A DNA stretch of 64,000 bases from Chitinophagaceae bacterium DXS (GCA_030345135.1 CP128386.1:3974667-4038666), one strand, 5' to 3'. Shown: positions 46,571 through 55,888, counted from the first letter of the stretch. The notes: generated by a model not told the origin, from the sequence alone. Program-made: numbers and translations.

Positions 46571-47534
46571 AAAAGCTTAGCTTTTAAGTTTGGTTTTAAA
46601 AAAAATCAACTTAAAATCATTGAGGACGGATCAATAAAACATTAGCTCACAAAATCTCTTGTCTCAATTTTTATAAACCAGGAAAAACGGTCAATGCTTT
46701 TGGTATCTTTATTTTGGTATGTCCTGCACTTGTATCACACAGCAATAAACACAGGGAGTACAGTTGTATCAAAGCCCGACCACTAAATTCATGTTCAGAC
46801 ATAAAGCAAAATTAGACGGGGGGTAATTCCAAACACCATTGTATAGATCAAATAATCATCCCGAAAATTATTACTGTTAATACCATAAAGAGCGTCTTTT
46901 GCCGTGCATACATATGGTCCGAAGACTTAAAGGATTAAATGCATTAAAATCAGCAGGGAAATTTTTGTATGAATTCAAATAGAAAGTGTCAAATAGCGCG
47001 ACGTAACAGCATTACAATTGCATCACTAGCTTTATTTGATGCTAAGTTTTATCCGGGATAGTTTTTTGATTTTTTTCAATTAATACGAAAGAATCAACAA
47101 AATAGTGATGTTTGTATGTGGATGTTATAGTCATTTTATTACCTATAACAACCAAAAAACAATCCTCAGAATGAAAGTTTTGTCCGCTACCTCAATCATC
47201 CTATCTATATCGACTCATCAAGAAAGGCATGGCTTATCAGCTCAAAGCAACTATTTTATATTGCAGGAGTTGCAGGGAGAACCTTACGATCTTTCAAAGA
47301 TATTGTGATCTGGTTCCAAAATTGAGCAGCATTGCAGTCCTAAAAACGTTGCTTAAAAATTCAACACCACCGATTGCAAGAAAAGTTCTCTTTCGCAGAA
47401 ATGATGATGTCAATCAAAGTTTCCGCATATTCGAAAACTTTGTTAACCATTTGTATTATATTCGTTACTAGCCTTCTCTTAAACATAACCCCTCTGTTGA
47501 TTCATAAACCGGTTTTAAAACATGTAGGTCACAT
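46571..47534. other. Large non-coding gap upstream of the RHS operon
   Basis: The gap of 964 bases holds the promoter of the minus-strand RHS operon and that of the plus-strand acyltransferase. Short frames at 47105-47308 and 47229-47471 overlap each other in different frames and show no protein-like features, so I do not call genes. I see no RNA gene or strong repeat. Confidence 0.5.
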
Positions 47535-48665
47535 ATGAAAAAATCAGGCGCTGCTATTCTCGAAACCAAACAACACTATGCTTTACTTGATGGACTAAGA
47601 GGCACTGCGGCTTTGACGATTGTTGTTTTTCATTTTCTTGAGATGGTTTACTCAGACTATAGCAAAAATTTTCTCGGTCATGGCTTTCTGGCTGTAGACT
47701 TCTTTTTTTGTTTATCGGGTTTTGTAATCGGATATGCTTATGATAACCGCATTCGCAATATCGGCGTTTGGGAATTCTTTAAATCAAGATTAATAAGACT
47801 GCATCCGCTGGTTATTTTAGGATCTATTTTGGGCTTGGTTGGATTTCTTTTTGATCCTTTCGGTGGTCATCCGGAGCTGTATAGCGCCGGTAAGATTCTG
47901 CTGATGTTTGTCTGTTCAATCTTCCTCATTCCTTTTCCTGCAATTGAGGAACGTGGCTTTGCCCTGTTTGGTTTTAATTCACCATCATGGTCATTATTTT
48001 ATGAGTATATCGGCAATATCGTTTATGCATTTATTCTTTGCAGAGTTCGTAAAAGCATTTTAATAATACTTACGGCAGCATCAGCCATATGGCTTTGTGT
48101 GGTTGCTTTTAAGGCTGGCACTTTGATTGGGGGATGGGATGGTAAAAGTGCCTGGGATGGAATGGCCCGTTTATCATTTTCTTTTCTCGCAGGTCTGCTG
48201 GTTTATCGCTGTAGGCTGATCATTCAAAACAAGCTCGGCTTTATTGGTTTATCGTTGTTGCTGGTGTGCCCTTTTGTTATGCCTTATTTTAAATGGAACT
48301 GGCTGGCAGAATCTCTTGTTGTTATTTTTTACTTCCCGCTGATTATCTCGCTTGGAGCAGGTGCAAACATCGTCCACCAGGGAATGAATAAACTATGTGC
48401 CTTCTTCGGAAAAATATCCTATCCGCTTTACATGATGCATATTCCCGTGATCTGGTCCTTTGGTCATTATTACAGCACAAACAAACCAGACACAAGGCAG
48501 CTGTTTTATATCATAGGTATAAGCACCATCCTACTGGTTGCTATGGCTTACATAATAATGATTGTATTTGACATTCCCGTTCGAAAATATTTAACCAACA
48601 GGAGAAGAAAAGCACTAGCCCAAAATGAAGTGAGAGAAGGCAAAAAAGCGATAAGCAATGCATAA
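47535..48665 (+). CDS. Acyltransferase 3 family membrane protein (OafA/YrhL-like)
   Basis: The 376-residue protein is an integral membrane acyltransferase of the type that O-acetylates surface sugars or lipids. The N-terminal catalytic-region phrase DGLRGTAALTIVVFHF (about residues 19-34) has the family histidine, followed by HGFLAVDFFFCLSGFVIGYAY and FKSRLIRLHPLVILG with the typical arginine-rich loop. About ten hydrophobic segments follow, through to a charged tail. The substrate is unknown. The gene has no obvious operon partner; the next gene runs in the opposite direction. Confidence 0.92.
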   Translation: MKKSGAAILETKQHYALLDGLRGTAALTIVVFHFLEMVYSDYSKNFLGHGFLAVDFFFCLSGFVIGYAYDNRIRNIGVWEFFKSRLIRLHPLVILGSILGLVGFLFDPFGGHPELYSAGKILLMFVCSIFLIPFPAIEERGFALFGFNSPSWSLFYEYIGNIVYAFILCRVRKSILIILTAASAIWLCVVAFKAGTLIGGWDGKSAWDGMARLSFSFLAGLLVYRCRLIIQNKLGFIGLSLLLVCPFVMPYFKWNWLAESLVVIFYFPLIISLGAGANIVHQGMNKLCAFFGKISYPLYMMHIPVIWSFGHYYSTNKPDTRQLFYIIGISTILLVAMAYIIMIVFDIPVRKYLTNRRRKALAQNEVREGKKAISNA

Positions 48666-48751
48666 GCTCATTACTTACCTTTTTAAGGCAAGGCAATAAT
48701 ATGCCAACTACTGATTTTGTCAGTGGAAAAAATTTGCAAATGCAGGCGAAG

Positions 48752-49000
48752 CTACAACTGCTCGTGCTGCTGCACTACATAAAGATCTATCAGTTCGCCT
48801 ATTTCCTCAGCTTCCGGTGTTGCCTGTTCGCTGTGTGAATCCATCCAGCGGTTAGCACCTTCAGTATCTTCCTTTACATGAATATGAAGATCTCCATCAA
48901 CCAGGTGAACAATATAGCCTTTTTCATTAGCTCTTGAGTGCGGGTCTTGTTCTACAACAACCTGCCGTCCTTTGTACTCGATGGTAAATTCTTTTTTCAT
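48752..49000 (-). CDS. Small hypothetical protein
   Basis: The 82-residue acidic protein (FTIEYKGRQVVVEQDPHSRA ... VHLVDGDLHIHVKEDTEGAN) appears to be a small beta-sheet domain with a helical acidic tail (EAEEIGELIDLYVVQQHEQL). It lies 44 bp downstream of the TPR-like gene on the same strand, so they may be co-transcribed. No function is recognised. Confidence 0.6.
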   Translation of the reverse strand: MKKEFTIEYKGRQVVVEQDPHSRANEKGYIVHLVDGDLHIHVKEDTEGANRWMDSHSEQATPEAEEIGELIDLYVVQQHEQL

Positions 49001-49044
49001 ATCGTTAAAGAATCAATCTCAGTGCCAAGTTATAATTCTTTAGC

Positions 49045-50619
49045 TCAGGCTGCAAGAAAATCGCCTTCCATTTTACGTTTGCTGTCAAGGTATTTTTCGT
49101 AGATAACTGCACCCATCGGTTTTTCGTACACTTTGCTTTCCAGCCAGGAGATTACATCCAGGTATGCAAAAGATCTTGTTTCATACCTGTTTTTCTCAAG
49201 ATGCTTGATCTTATGTAGAAACTTTTCCAATTCAGGTTTCAGCTTTCTTGGAGAAATAGCGAATGACGTACGCAGGAATCTGAACATCTCTTCCTCAACC
49301 ACTGTAAGATTTTTCATCTTGGCCATAAACCTGTAGACAGACTTCATTAGTGATTCAATTATCTCGTAGTTACCCAGTTCGTAATGAGCCATCAAATGAA
49401 GCAAGCGCGCATAACATTGCAGGTCTATGCGCATATCGGTATTTCCATGTATAAGATTCTGGAGGTAATCTATTGAAGTAGAATAGTCGCCGTTGCCAAA
49501 ATACAGGCTCGCTATCTTATAGTTTGAAACCATTATTCTATGCCTGTCTATATACAACGAATACTCCTTCATCTTTTCCACAATATGTGGTACCAGCTTT
49601 AAACCATCTGCAAAAGTACCCATCATCAAATGCTGATTCAGTTTGGCACTGCTGATGTAAATAAATATGTGAATGCGGAAGTTATCGTGCAGGTTGGCTA
49701 CCGGTGTTTTAGCAAAATCCTCAAAATCCCGCAGTGTTATTTCAAATTGCTGATAGTTCCGGAGATCGAAGTGCGCATTCAGGAGGTTATGCATTCCTTT
49801 TATATAATGACCTATCTCCACGGTTTTCATCAGTTCCTGTTCTTCGTACAGGTCGATCCATTTACGGCTATAACGGTAATACATTAAGAAGTCCTGCCGT
49901 ATAAATGCATACCAGCAATAACTCTGATACAGGTATAATTTCTCGTAAAAGTCTGTGACCTTGTGTGCATTGGCCGGAAGGTTACTGGAAAAAAAGTTTC
50001 TTACATCTTCTTCATCAGCAGGATTGCGCGCGTGGCCATTTTTAATGTACCAGCGATATAATTGAAGTGCCAGGTTAGACAATCTTACAACACTATCAAT
50101 ATGTTCACTGATTTCCAATGCTTCAGCAGCAAGAAGATCAGTCTTTTCTTGTGAGCTGCGGGTAATATGCAGCGTCTCTATTTTCTTTTCCAGGGAAATT
50201 ACCTGCGCCAGGTAGTTGTATTTGTGATTGGCCTTGGCTAATTCCTTTGCCTTTTCAAGCATTTTCAGCGCCTGTGGCTTTAATCCTTTGTTATAAAGCA
50301 CACGGGCGTAATCAAGATGCTCGCTTAATTGGAGATCAATGTTCTCGGTGCTTTTCAGAAGCCTGAGGCTCGCAAGAACCTGTTTATACAAGTGCGTTTT
50401 CAGATTGGCCAGTTGCGGTTTGGTAATGGGAGAAAGTCTTTTCATTAAAAACTTCTCGTCATATTCCGGCAATTTATCCAATGCATCAAATAACTGTATG
50501 ATTTTCAAGTCTTCCTTAGCGGAACTCCGCTTTATATATAATTTAAAATGCCTTTTTTCAGATTTTTCCAACGATTGAACTAATTGAAATAAAGCATCTG
50601 TTAAACTGTTGGACGTCAT
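49045..50619 (-). CDS. Hypothetical TPR-like helical repeat protein
   Basis: The 524-residue protein is almost wholly helical and has TPR-like stretches such as YARVLYNKGLKPQALKMLEKAKELAK (about residues 104-129) and IASLYFGNGDYSTSIDYLQNLI. There is no signal peptide or membrane segment, so it is probably cytoplasmic and involved in protein-protein contacts. The N-terminus (MTSNSLTDALFQLVQSLEKSEKRHFKLYIKR) is distinctive but unknown to me. The gene's partners are unclear; only the small gene at 48752 follows on the same strand. Confidence 0.75.
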   Translation of the reverse strand: MTSNSLTDALFQLVQSLEKSEKRHFKLYIKRSSAKEDLKIIQLFDALDKLPEYDEKFLMKRLSPITKPQLANLKTHLYKQVLASLRLLKSTENIDLQLSEHLDYARVLYNKGLKPQALKMLEKAKELAKANHKYNYLAQVISLEKKIETLHITRSSQEKTDLLAAEALEISEHIDSVVRLSNLALQLYRWYIKNGHARNPADEEDVRNFFSSNLPANAHKVTDFYEKLYLYQSYCWYAFIRQDFLMYYRYSRKWIDLYEEQELMKTVEIGHYIKGMHNLLNAHFDLRNYQQFEITLRDFEDFAKTPVANLHDNFRIHIFIYISSAKLNQHLMMGTFADGLKLVPHIVEKMKEYSLYIDRHRIMVSNYKIASLYFGNGDYSTSIDYLQNLIHGNTDMRIDLQCYARLLHLMAHYELGNYEIIESLMKSVYRFMAKMKNLTVVEEEMFRFLRTSFAISPRKLKPELEKFLHKIKHLEKNRYETRSFAYLDVISWLESKVYEKPMGAVIYEKYLDSKRKMEGDFLAA

Positions 50620-51165
50620 AATGAAATTCTCCTCAAATTCAATATCAGTAAGGGTTTTAATATTTATTTATCATTTTTGGCGTAATAAAAACACGATTAA
50701 GTTGTCTTGTACGCCAAAAGAATGCGTATTACTTTTACATCAGAATAACAAGAGATCATACAGCAAGCAACCGAAAGAGCAGGCAACAATAGTTAAAGGA
50801 CCGTGGTAAAAGCAGAAAAAACCTGCCTCTTTGAACAAAAAAAAATTTTCGAACTTTTTTTCATATGGCAAGCAATCGTTAGAGGCCATCTGTTTCTACA
50901 GTGTGGCTTTTTTCTTTTTGTATCAACGAAAATAAGCGTTATTTCCAATCCAAAAAATTTTTCTTCGCCATTTTAGCAGGTCGTTTACGCATTTTATCCA
51001 ACTTTAATTTGGCCTGGTAATCTCAAATTAGCCATTCATAATCAATGTATTCGGAGATTTCGAAACCCGACGGATCTAGCTTTGGTATTATGGCTTGTCC
51101 AGAGGTTGGCGGTGAAACGTGATAAAAAGAAAGGTGCTTTTCAAGGGATAGGTAGAACCCACAGC
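50620..51165. other. Intergenic region, no gene seen
   Basis: The region is AT-rich with A and T runs (about 50840-50860 and 50950-50965). A frame at 50609-50809 lacks protein-like composition. No convincing hairpin, repeat or RNA gene was found. Confidence 0.45.
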
Positions 51166-51450
51166 TTAGACTTTTTTTCTAAGTATTTGTAAGGCTATTT
51201 GTTCCACTTGCTGGCCGGCATCTGGCTTATGAGAAAAATAAGTGCTTATTTTAAGAATTAATTCTACAGATGCCATTTGTTTGTTCAGGGCTCGGATAAT
51301 AACGGGCTTGGATTTTCGCGTATAGGTAACCAGTTTTTTAACATCACCTCTTGTCTGCTTTTCCTTCCATATAGCGTAAACACTATCTGGTACAGCAATT
51401 ACATTTGAGCCGAAATCTGCTTTACTTTGTATTTCTTTTTTGTTTACCAA
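51166..51450 (-). CDS. Small putative HTH DNA-binding protein
   Basis: The 94-residue product contains RGDVKKLVTYTRKSKPVIIRALNKQMASVELILKI (residues 34-68), which has the spacing of a helix-turn-helix of the XRE or phage-repressor type. The gene is divergent from the helix-turn-helix gene at 51535, with 84 bp between them, an arrangement often seen for small regulators sharing a promoter region. Function unknown. Start ATG at 51450 was chosen because the frame is fully used from there. Confidence 0.6.
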   Translation of the reverse strand: MVNKKEIQSKADFGSNVIAVPDSVYAIWKEKQTRGDVKKLVTYTRKSKPVIIRALNKQMASVELILKISTYFSHKPDAGQQVEQIALQILRKKV

Positions 51451-51534
51451 ATATTTACTATTTTATTGTTTGTTTAGACAACAAATCTAAGCATTAATTC
51501 TAAACTTTAAAAAACATATTAAATTTTTCTTTCA

Positions 51535-51924
51535 ATGCATATTGGTGAATTTTTAAAGCGATTCAGGGATGCAAAAAACCTAAGCAGGAGCAAGATAGCT
51601 GCACAAATTGGTGTCAGCGAATTCCGGCTGCAAAAGTGGGAGGACAAAAATTTCAATCCCAAAAGCGCTGATAGTGAAAAAATTCGCAGCTATTTCAACC
51701 TGGTCAGCATTCAATATCTCTCAGAAGAAATTCTTGCAAAATGCATTGCTGCTGAAGATGGGCAATTGAACAATAAGATCAGTTTTGAAGATATTTTACA
51801 ACAAAAGGATCTGTTATTACAAGAAAAAGACAAACGTATTGAGGAGTTGCAGAAGCTTGTATTAGCCCAGGAAGAAGTGATTAACAGGTATAAGGCAGGC
51901 AAAGCCGTACCCGGCGGACAATAG
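51535..51924 (+). CDS. XRE-like helix-turn-helix protein with coiled-coil tail
   Basis: The 129-residue protein has an N-terminal helix-turn-helix of XRE type (IGEFLKRFRDAKNLSRSKIA, AQIGVSEFRLQKWED, residues 3-37), followed by a helical coiled coil (LLQEKDKRIEELQKLVLAQEEV). It would bind DNA as a dimer. It ends 6 bases from the converging 3' end of zapA. It may act on its own promoter region shared with the gene at 51166. Target unknown. Confidence 0.75.
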   Translation: MHIGEFLKRFRDAKNLSRSKIAAQIGVSEFRLQKWEDKNFNPKSADSEKIRSYFNLVSIQYLSEEILAKCIAAEDGQLNNKISFEDILQQKDLLLQEKDKRIEELQKLVLAQEEVINRYKAGKAVPGGQ

Positions 51925-51930
51925 CCTATT

Positions 51931-52221
51931 CTACTTTTCGAGTACTTTATCCAGCAGATCTTCTAATGACTGCAATTTTTCGGCAGATTGTTCAAGTTTC
52001 ACCCAATCCGCACCGGATTTATTTTTTTCAGTAGCCAGCCAGATAAGTACCATAGCAATATAGTCCTGCATGTCTTTACCGGAAAAATTGGTTTTAAACT
52101 CAAGGATCTTATCATTAATAAGCTTGATGCTTTTACGGACAGATTCCTCGTCCTTAGGCTCAATCTTCAGGCGGTAGGTGCGATCGCCAATGAGTATATT
52201 AACAGGTATTAATTCTTCCAT
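51931..52221 (-). CDS. zapA: Cell division protein ZapA
   Basis: The 96-residue protein matches ZapA, which stabilises FtsZ filaments at the division site. It begins with the family globular head (IPVNILIGDRTYRLKIEPKDEESVRKSIKLINDKI) and continues with a helical dimerisation region (DYIAMVLIWLATE) and a coiled-coil tail. It starts 3 bases downstream of the gene at 52225, so both are likely translated together after pheT. The length is typical. Confidence 0.85.
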   Translation of the reverse strand: MEELIPVNILIGDRTYRLKIEPKDEESVRKSIKLINDKILEFKTNFSGKDMQDYIAMVLIWLATEKNKSGADWVKLEQSAEKLQSLEDLLDKVLEK

Positions 52222-52224
52222 ACG

Positions 52225-52512
52225 TTAAGCGTTTAGCAATGCCAGGCAGCGTTCCACCTCTTTCAGATATTGATCAATTCTCTTCTCAAAGTCTTTTTTC
52301 GAACTTTCGTCCCAGCCATGTGCACCAACTTTAAGCGCATCAGCCTGCTGCTGCAGCAAGTCTATTTGTTGCTGTTTCGCCGTTGCATCTGCTCGTTGTT
52401 TTTCAAGCTCCCTGGAAAGCTGCAGGTTTTCTTTCTGCAGTTGCTGGTGCTGCTTTACAAGCTGTTGAAGCTTTTGCTGCAATCGTGTTATTTGCTCTTC
52501 CAGTTGAAACAT
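52225..52512 (-). CDS. Small coiled-coil protein, possible ZapB-like partner of ZapA
   Basis: The 95-residue protein is mainly one coiled coil (LEEQITRLQQKLQQLVKQHQQ ... QQIDLLQQQADAL) followed by a short helical end (DFEKRIDQYLKEVERCLALLNA). It sits directly before zapA with a 3-base gap. In size and coiled-coil content it resembles ZapB, the coiled-coil division factor that interacts with ZapA, but sequence similarity cannot be judged by eye because coiled coils look alike. The ZapB-like role is inferred. Confidence 0.65.
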   Translation of the reverse strand: MFQLEEQITRLQQKLQQLVKQHQQLQKENLQLSRELEKQRADATAKQQQIDLLQQQADALKVGAHGWDESSKKDFEKRIDQYLKEVERCLALLNA

Positions 52513-52520
52513 GACAGTTT

Positions 52521-52638
52521 ATGTACGATGTACGGTGTACGATGTTAGATGTACGATGTTAGATGGACGATGTTATTGATAAAGTACGATGTTAGAGCCG
52601 GAGCACACATCGTACACCGTACATCTAACATCGTACAT
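52521..52638. repeat. GTACGATGTTAGAT repeat array forming an inverted repeat
   Basis: Two full direct 14-bp units of GTACGATGTTAGAT type, plus partial ones, occupy 52521-52575. An inverted set (ACACATCGTACACCGTACAT, then CTAACATCGTACAT) lies at 52605-52638. The block fills the gap between pheT and the coiled-coil gene and could form a long stem in the pheT transcript. Related units occur upstream of pheT at 55155-55188. Confidence 0.75.
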
Positions 52639-52642
52639 TTGC

Positions 52643-55072
52643 TCATTTTCTTATTTCTGCGCTTAAGTCTTCCTCAAACGCTTTGATCAGCTTATTGGTG
52701 AAACCCTCAATCTCTTTATCTGTAAGTGTTTTTTCGTCATCAGCAAACGTGAAATTAACCGCCAGTGATTTTTTATTTGTTCCCAGCTTTTCACTTTCGA
52801 ACACGTCAAACAATCTTACTGTTTGCAACTTTTGCAACTTTAATTTTTGAACTGCTTTTTCAATAGCATCAAACGAAACAGATCTGTCAACCACTAAAGC
52901 CAGGTCACGCTGAACGGACGGAAATTTCGAAACTTCAGTATACCTGATCTTTTTCTTTTCAAACAACTTCAACAACTGTGCAAAGTCAATATCGATAAAG
53001 TACACGGGCTGTTTAATATCAAATCCGCTTAACTGAGCTTTGCTCACTTCGCCAACCAGTCCCACATGTTGTTTACCAATAATAAAGTTCAGTGCGGTAG
53101 CATATTCCGGCAGTTCAGTTAATTCAAAAGTTACAGCTTCTAATCCGCACCAGTTAATCAACGCCTGAACAAGTCCCTTAGCCCTGTAAAAATCGTACCG
53201 TAAACTTTTGTTGCGCCAGCTATCTGCATGGTTTGCCCCGGTTATGTACAGGCAGAAATGTTCATCTTCCCTGTAAGAAGTAGATTTAGCACTATGGTGA
53301 TATGTTTTTCCAAACTCAAATAATTGCAGGTCGTTGTTCTTGCGATTGATGTTGTATGCTATGGCTTCCAAACCGGTCTGCAACATTGAAGGACGCATTA
53401 CATCAAGATCAGCACTCAGGTTGTTCAACATTTTTACTGTAGTGTTGAGCACCTCTTCGGAAAAATATTTGCTGTTCGTTACAGAGTTGGTCATGATCTC
53501 ATGAAAGCCCTGTCCTACCAGGTAATTTGCAATCTTTTCCTTCAGAACATCTTTTAAACCGCCATCATCAACAGACGGAGTTATTGTGATGCTTGTTGGG
53601 ATGGAGATATTATCAAGACCGTCGATGCGCACAATCTCTTCCACAATATCTGCCGGCAGAGTGATATCCGGCTTGCTAAAAGGCACTGCTACCCAAATCT
53701 CGTCCATACCTTCCTTGATCAGTTCAAAACCAAGACTGGTCAATATCTTCTTGATCGTATCCGGGTGATAGTTTTTACCGCTCAGTTTTTTCAGGTAGTG
53801 GTATTTGATCGCCACCTGCAGTTTGTCTTTTTGAACAGGATAAACATCAACCAGGTCGCTCGAAATTTCACCGCCGGCAATTTCCTTTATTAATAAGGCC
53901 GCTCTTTTCAATACCGTTACAGTAGCTGAAATATCCACACCTTTTTCAAAGCGGGATGCAGCATCTGTTCTCAGGCCGTGAAACAAGGATGTTTTACGAA
54001 TATCAACCGGGTTAAACCAGGCACTTTCGAGGAATATGTTTTTAGTCGTATCCTTCACACCGCTATGCAGACCGCCAAATACACCGGCAATACACATGGG
54101 CTCACTTTCGTTGCAGATCATCAGGTCTTTTTCAGAAAGCTTGCGTTCTTTTTCATCCAATGTAGTGAATGGTGTGCCTTCCGGAAGATTCTTGACAATG
54201 ATCTTATTTCCCTTTACTGCGTCTGCATCAAATGCATGTAGCGGCTGCCCTGTTTCATGCAGAATATAATTGGTAATATCTACGATGTTATTGATGGGTC
54301 GTAGTCCGATTGCCACCAATCTATCCTTTAGCCACTTTGGAGATTCTTTGATAGTAACTCCGGAGATTGAAATGCCCGCATATCTTCTGCAAGCTTCTTT
54401 ATTTTCAATGGTAACGCTGATCGGTAAATTGTGGTTATCTGCTTTGAAAGCATTGATAAAAGGAGTCTTAACCTTCGCATCATTTTTTGTGTGATGTGTC
54501 AGGTAAGCACACACGTCACGTGCCACACCCAGATGGCTCATGGCATCCATGCGGTTAGGCGTAAGACCAATCTCAAAAATGTAATCATTATAAACCTGGA
54601 AGTAATCAGACGCAGGCGTACCAACTTTAACATCGTTTGGCAATACAAGAATGCCATCATGACTTTCACCCAGGCCTATTTCATCTTCAGCACAGATCAT
54701 CCCAAAGCTTTCTACGCCACGGATCTTGGCTACTTTCATGGTCAGCGCATCACCTTTTACAGGATGAATTGTTGTTCCTACAGTAGCTACCACAACTTTC
54801 TGACCGGCTGCCACATTCGCAGCGCCGCACACAACCTGTAATGGTTCACCTTTACCCACACTTACTTTCGTAACTTTCAGTTTATCGGCATTCGGATGTT
54901 GTTCGCATTCCAATACTTCACCAATAACTAACCCAGCCAGCCCTTCTTTCACACTTTCATATTTATGCAGGCTTTCTACTTCCAGTCCTATTGATGTCAG
55001 AATCTTTGATAATTTCTCCGGTTCAATTCTTTCCGGCAAATAATCACATAACCAGTTATATGAGATTGTCAT
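52643..55072 (-). CDS. pheT: Phenylalanine--tRNA ligase beta subunit
   Basis: The 809-residue protein is the bacterial-type PheRS beta subunit, which with the alpha subunit charges tRNA-Phe. I chose the start at 55072, giving MTISYNWLCDYLPE, because this matches the usual beginning; an upstream in-frame codon at 55102 would add ten atypical residues. The tRNA-binding domain is visible as GEVLECEQHPNADKLKV (about 44-60), followed by the B3/B4 and B5 regions (PINNIVDITNYILHETGQPLHAFD; PDITLPADIVEEIVRIDG), and the ferredoxin-fold anticodon-binding domain at the C-terminus (VSKFPSVQRDLALVVDR). The alpha-subunit gene is not in this window. Confidence 0.97.
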   Translation of the reverse strand: MTISYNWLCDYLPERIEPEKLSKILTSIGLEVESLHKYESVKEGLAGLVIGEVLECEQHPNADKLKVTKVSVGKGEPLQVVCGAANVAAGQKVVVATVGTTIHPVKGDALTMKVAKIRGVESFGMICAEDEIGLGESHDGILVLPNDVKVGTPASDYFQVYNDYIFEIGLTPNRMDAMSHLGVARDVCAYLTHHTKNDAKVKTPFINAFKADNHNLPISVTIENKEACRRYAGISISGVTIKESPKWLKDRLVAIGLRPINNIVDITNYILHETGQPLHAFDADAVKGNKIIVKNLPEGTPFTTLDEKERKLSEKDLMICNESEPMCIAGVFGGLHSGVKDTTKNIFLESAWFNPVDIRKTSLFHGLRTDAASRFEKGVDISATVTVLKRAALLIKEIAGGEISSDLVDVYPVQKDKLQVAIKYHYLKKLSGKNYHPDTIKKILTSLGFELIKEGMDEIWVAVPFSKPDITLPADIVEEIVRIDGLDNISIPTSITITPSVDDGGLKDVLKEKIANYLVGQGFHEIMTNSVTNSKYFSEEVLNTTVKMLNNLSADLDVMRPSMLQTGLEAIAYNINRKNNDLQLFEFGKTYHHSAKSTSYREDEHFCLYITGANHADSWRNKSLRYDFYRAKGLVQALINWCGLEAVTFELTELPEYATALNFIIGKQHVGLVGEVSKAQLSGFDIKQPVYFIDIDFAQLLKLFEKKKIRYTEVSKFPSVQRDLALVVDRSVSFDAIEKAVQKLKLQKLQTVRLFDVFESEKLGTNKKSLAVNFTFADDEKTLTDKEIEGFTNKLIKAFEEDLSAEIRK

Positions 55073-55154
55073 GTATCGCTCCTTTAATTCAATTGCCTGC
55101 AAATATAACGGATGTGGGTGAGGTGGCGGAGGATTTATGGGAAAGACCAGACAA

Positions 55155-55188
55155 TGTACGATGTTAGGTGTACGATGTTAGATGTACC
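55155..55188. repeat. GTACGATGTTAGAT repeat, copy upstream of pheT
   Basis: TGTACGATGTTAGG, TGTACGATGTTAGA and TGTACC follow each other. The units match those at 52521-52575, so the same repeat flanks pheT on both sides. Confidence 0.7.
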
Positions 55189-55369
55189 CCGTCGTTTAAG
55201 GTTCAGTGTACAACTAGATAAGGGTGTCAGCCGTTCGAAACGCTCTGGTCAATTTTTCTTAATTTTAATCGAGCCATGCCACATAAATCATTTTTTTAAC
55301 TGACATTTTACCCTTATTTGCGTTGTTTTTATTTTATTATTGCATTGAAAGCGATTAAAAAAAGATAAT

Positions 55370-55615
55370 ATGATAACCGAAAAATTCCAATTAACCGGCG
55401 TCTTTGTTCAGGACCCTGAGACAAAGGGATTTACGGCTTTTTTCGCACAGTTGCCGAACATTATTGCGGAAGGAGATACTGAAGAAGAGGCTACACATAA
55501 TTTAATTCATACTGTACAGGCAGTTTTCGAACATCAAAAAAATATCGAACTGCAGTCAGCATGCGCTTCTCAAAGCAATGTGATAACAAAGCCCTTTAAC
55601 CTATCTTTTGCATAA
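55370..55615 (+). CDS. HicB-family antitoxin-like protein
   Basis: The 81-residue protein has the HicB-type partial-RNase-H-like fold sequence: VFVQDPETKGFTAFFAQLPNIIAEGDTEEEATHNLIHTVQAVFEHQK (about residues 10-56). It lacks a clear C-terminal DNA-binding domain, as in the short HicB group. It is followed after 3 bases by the gene at 55619, which is in the position of HicA. HicB normally neutralises a HicA mRNase and represses the operon. The partner here is atypical, so toxin-antitoxin function is likely but unproven. Confidence 0.78.
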   Translation: MITEKFQLTGVFVQDPETKGFTAFFAQLPNIIAEGDTEEEATHNLIHTVQAVFEHQKNIELQSACASQSNVITKPFNLSFA

Positions 55616-55618
55616 GCA

Positions 55619-55888
55619 ATGACACGAGCAGATTTTTACGATTGGCTTATAGCCAACGGCTGTACAATTGAGCCCTTACCCGAAGATTCCAGAGGAAACG
55701 TAATAAAGATCAAAAGCCCACGAAGCAGTAGCTATGTATTTTATAATACTCCAATAGATGACAGGCCCGTAAAATGTTATTCGGTTTGTACTATTTGTCA
55801 TCAACTTTATGTAGATGTCCCGGACGAGTGTAAGGAGTTTGAACAGCTGGCTACTATGATAAAAAATAAGCACTATCCGAATAGATAG
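55619..55888 (+). CDS. Putative toxin partner of HicB-like protein (atypical HicA position)
   Basis: The 89-residue protein starts 3 bases after the HicB-like stop, so the two are translationally linked. An N-terminal helix (TRADFYDWLIANGCTIEPLP) is followed by strands (NVIKIKSP, SSYVFYNTP, CYSVCTICHQLYVDVPD). This order is compatible with the dsRBD-like HicA fold, but the conserved catalytic histidine motif of HicA (GSHH-type) is absent and three cysteines occur in a short stretch. It may be a HicA variant with another active site, or an unrelated toxin. The dxs terminator overlaps its 3' end. Confidence 0.65.
   Translation: MTRADFYDWLIANGCTIEPLPEDSRGNVIKIKSPRSSSYVFYNTPIDDRPVKCYSVCTICHQLYVDVPDECKEFEQLATMIKNKHYPNR

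Noticed and set aside
47105-47471. Two overlapping short frames upstream of the acyltransferase
   Set aside because: They lie in different frames, have no recognisable features and no conserved neighbours.
50609-50809. Plus-strand frame opposite the start of the TPR-like gene
   Set aside because: It shows no protein-like composition and overlaps the real gene's promoter region.
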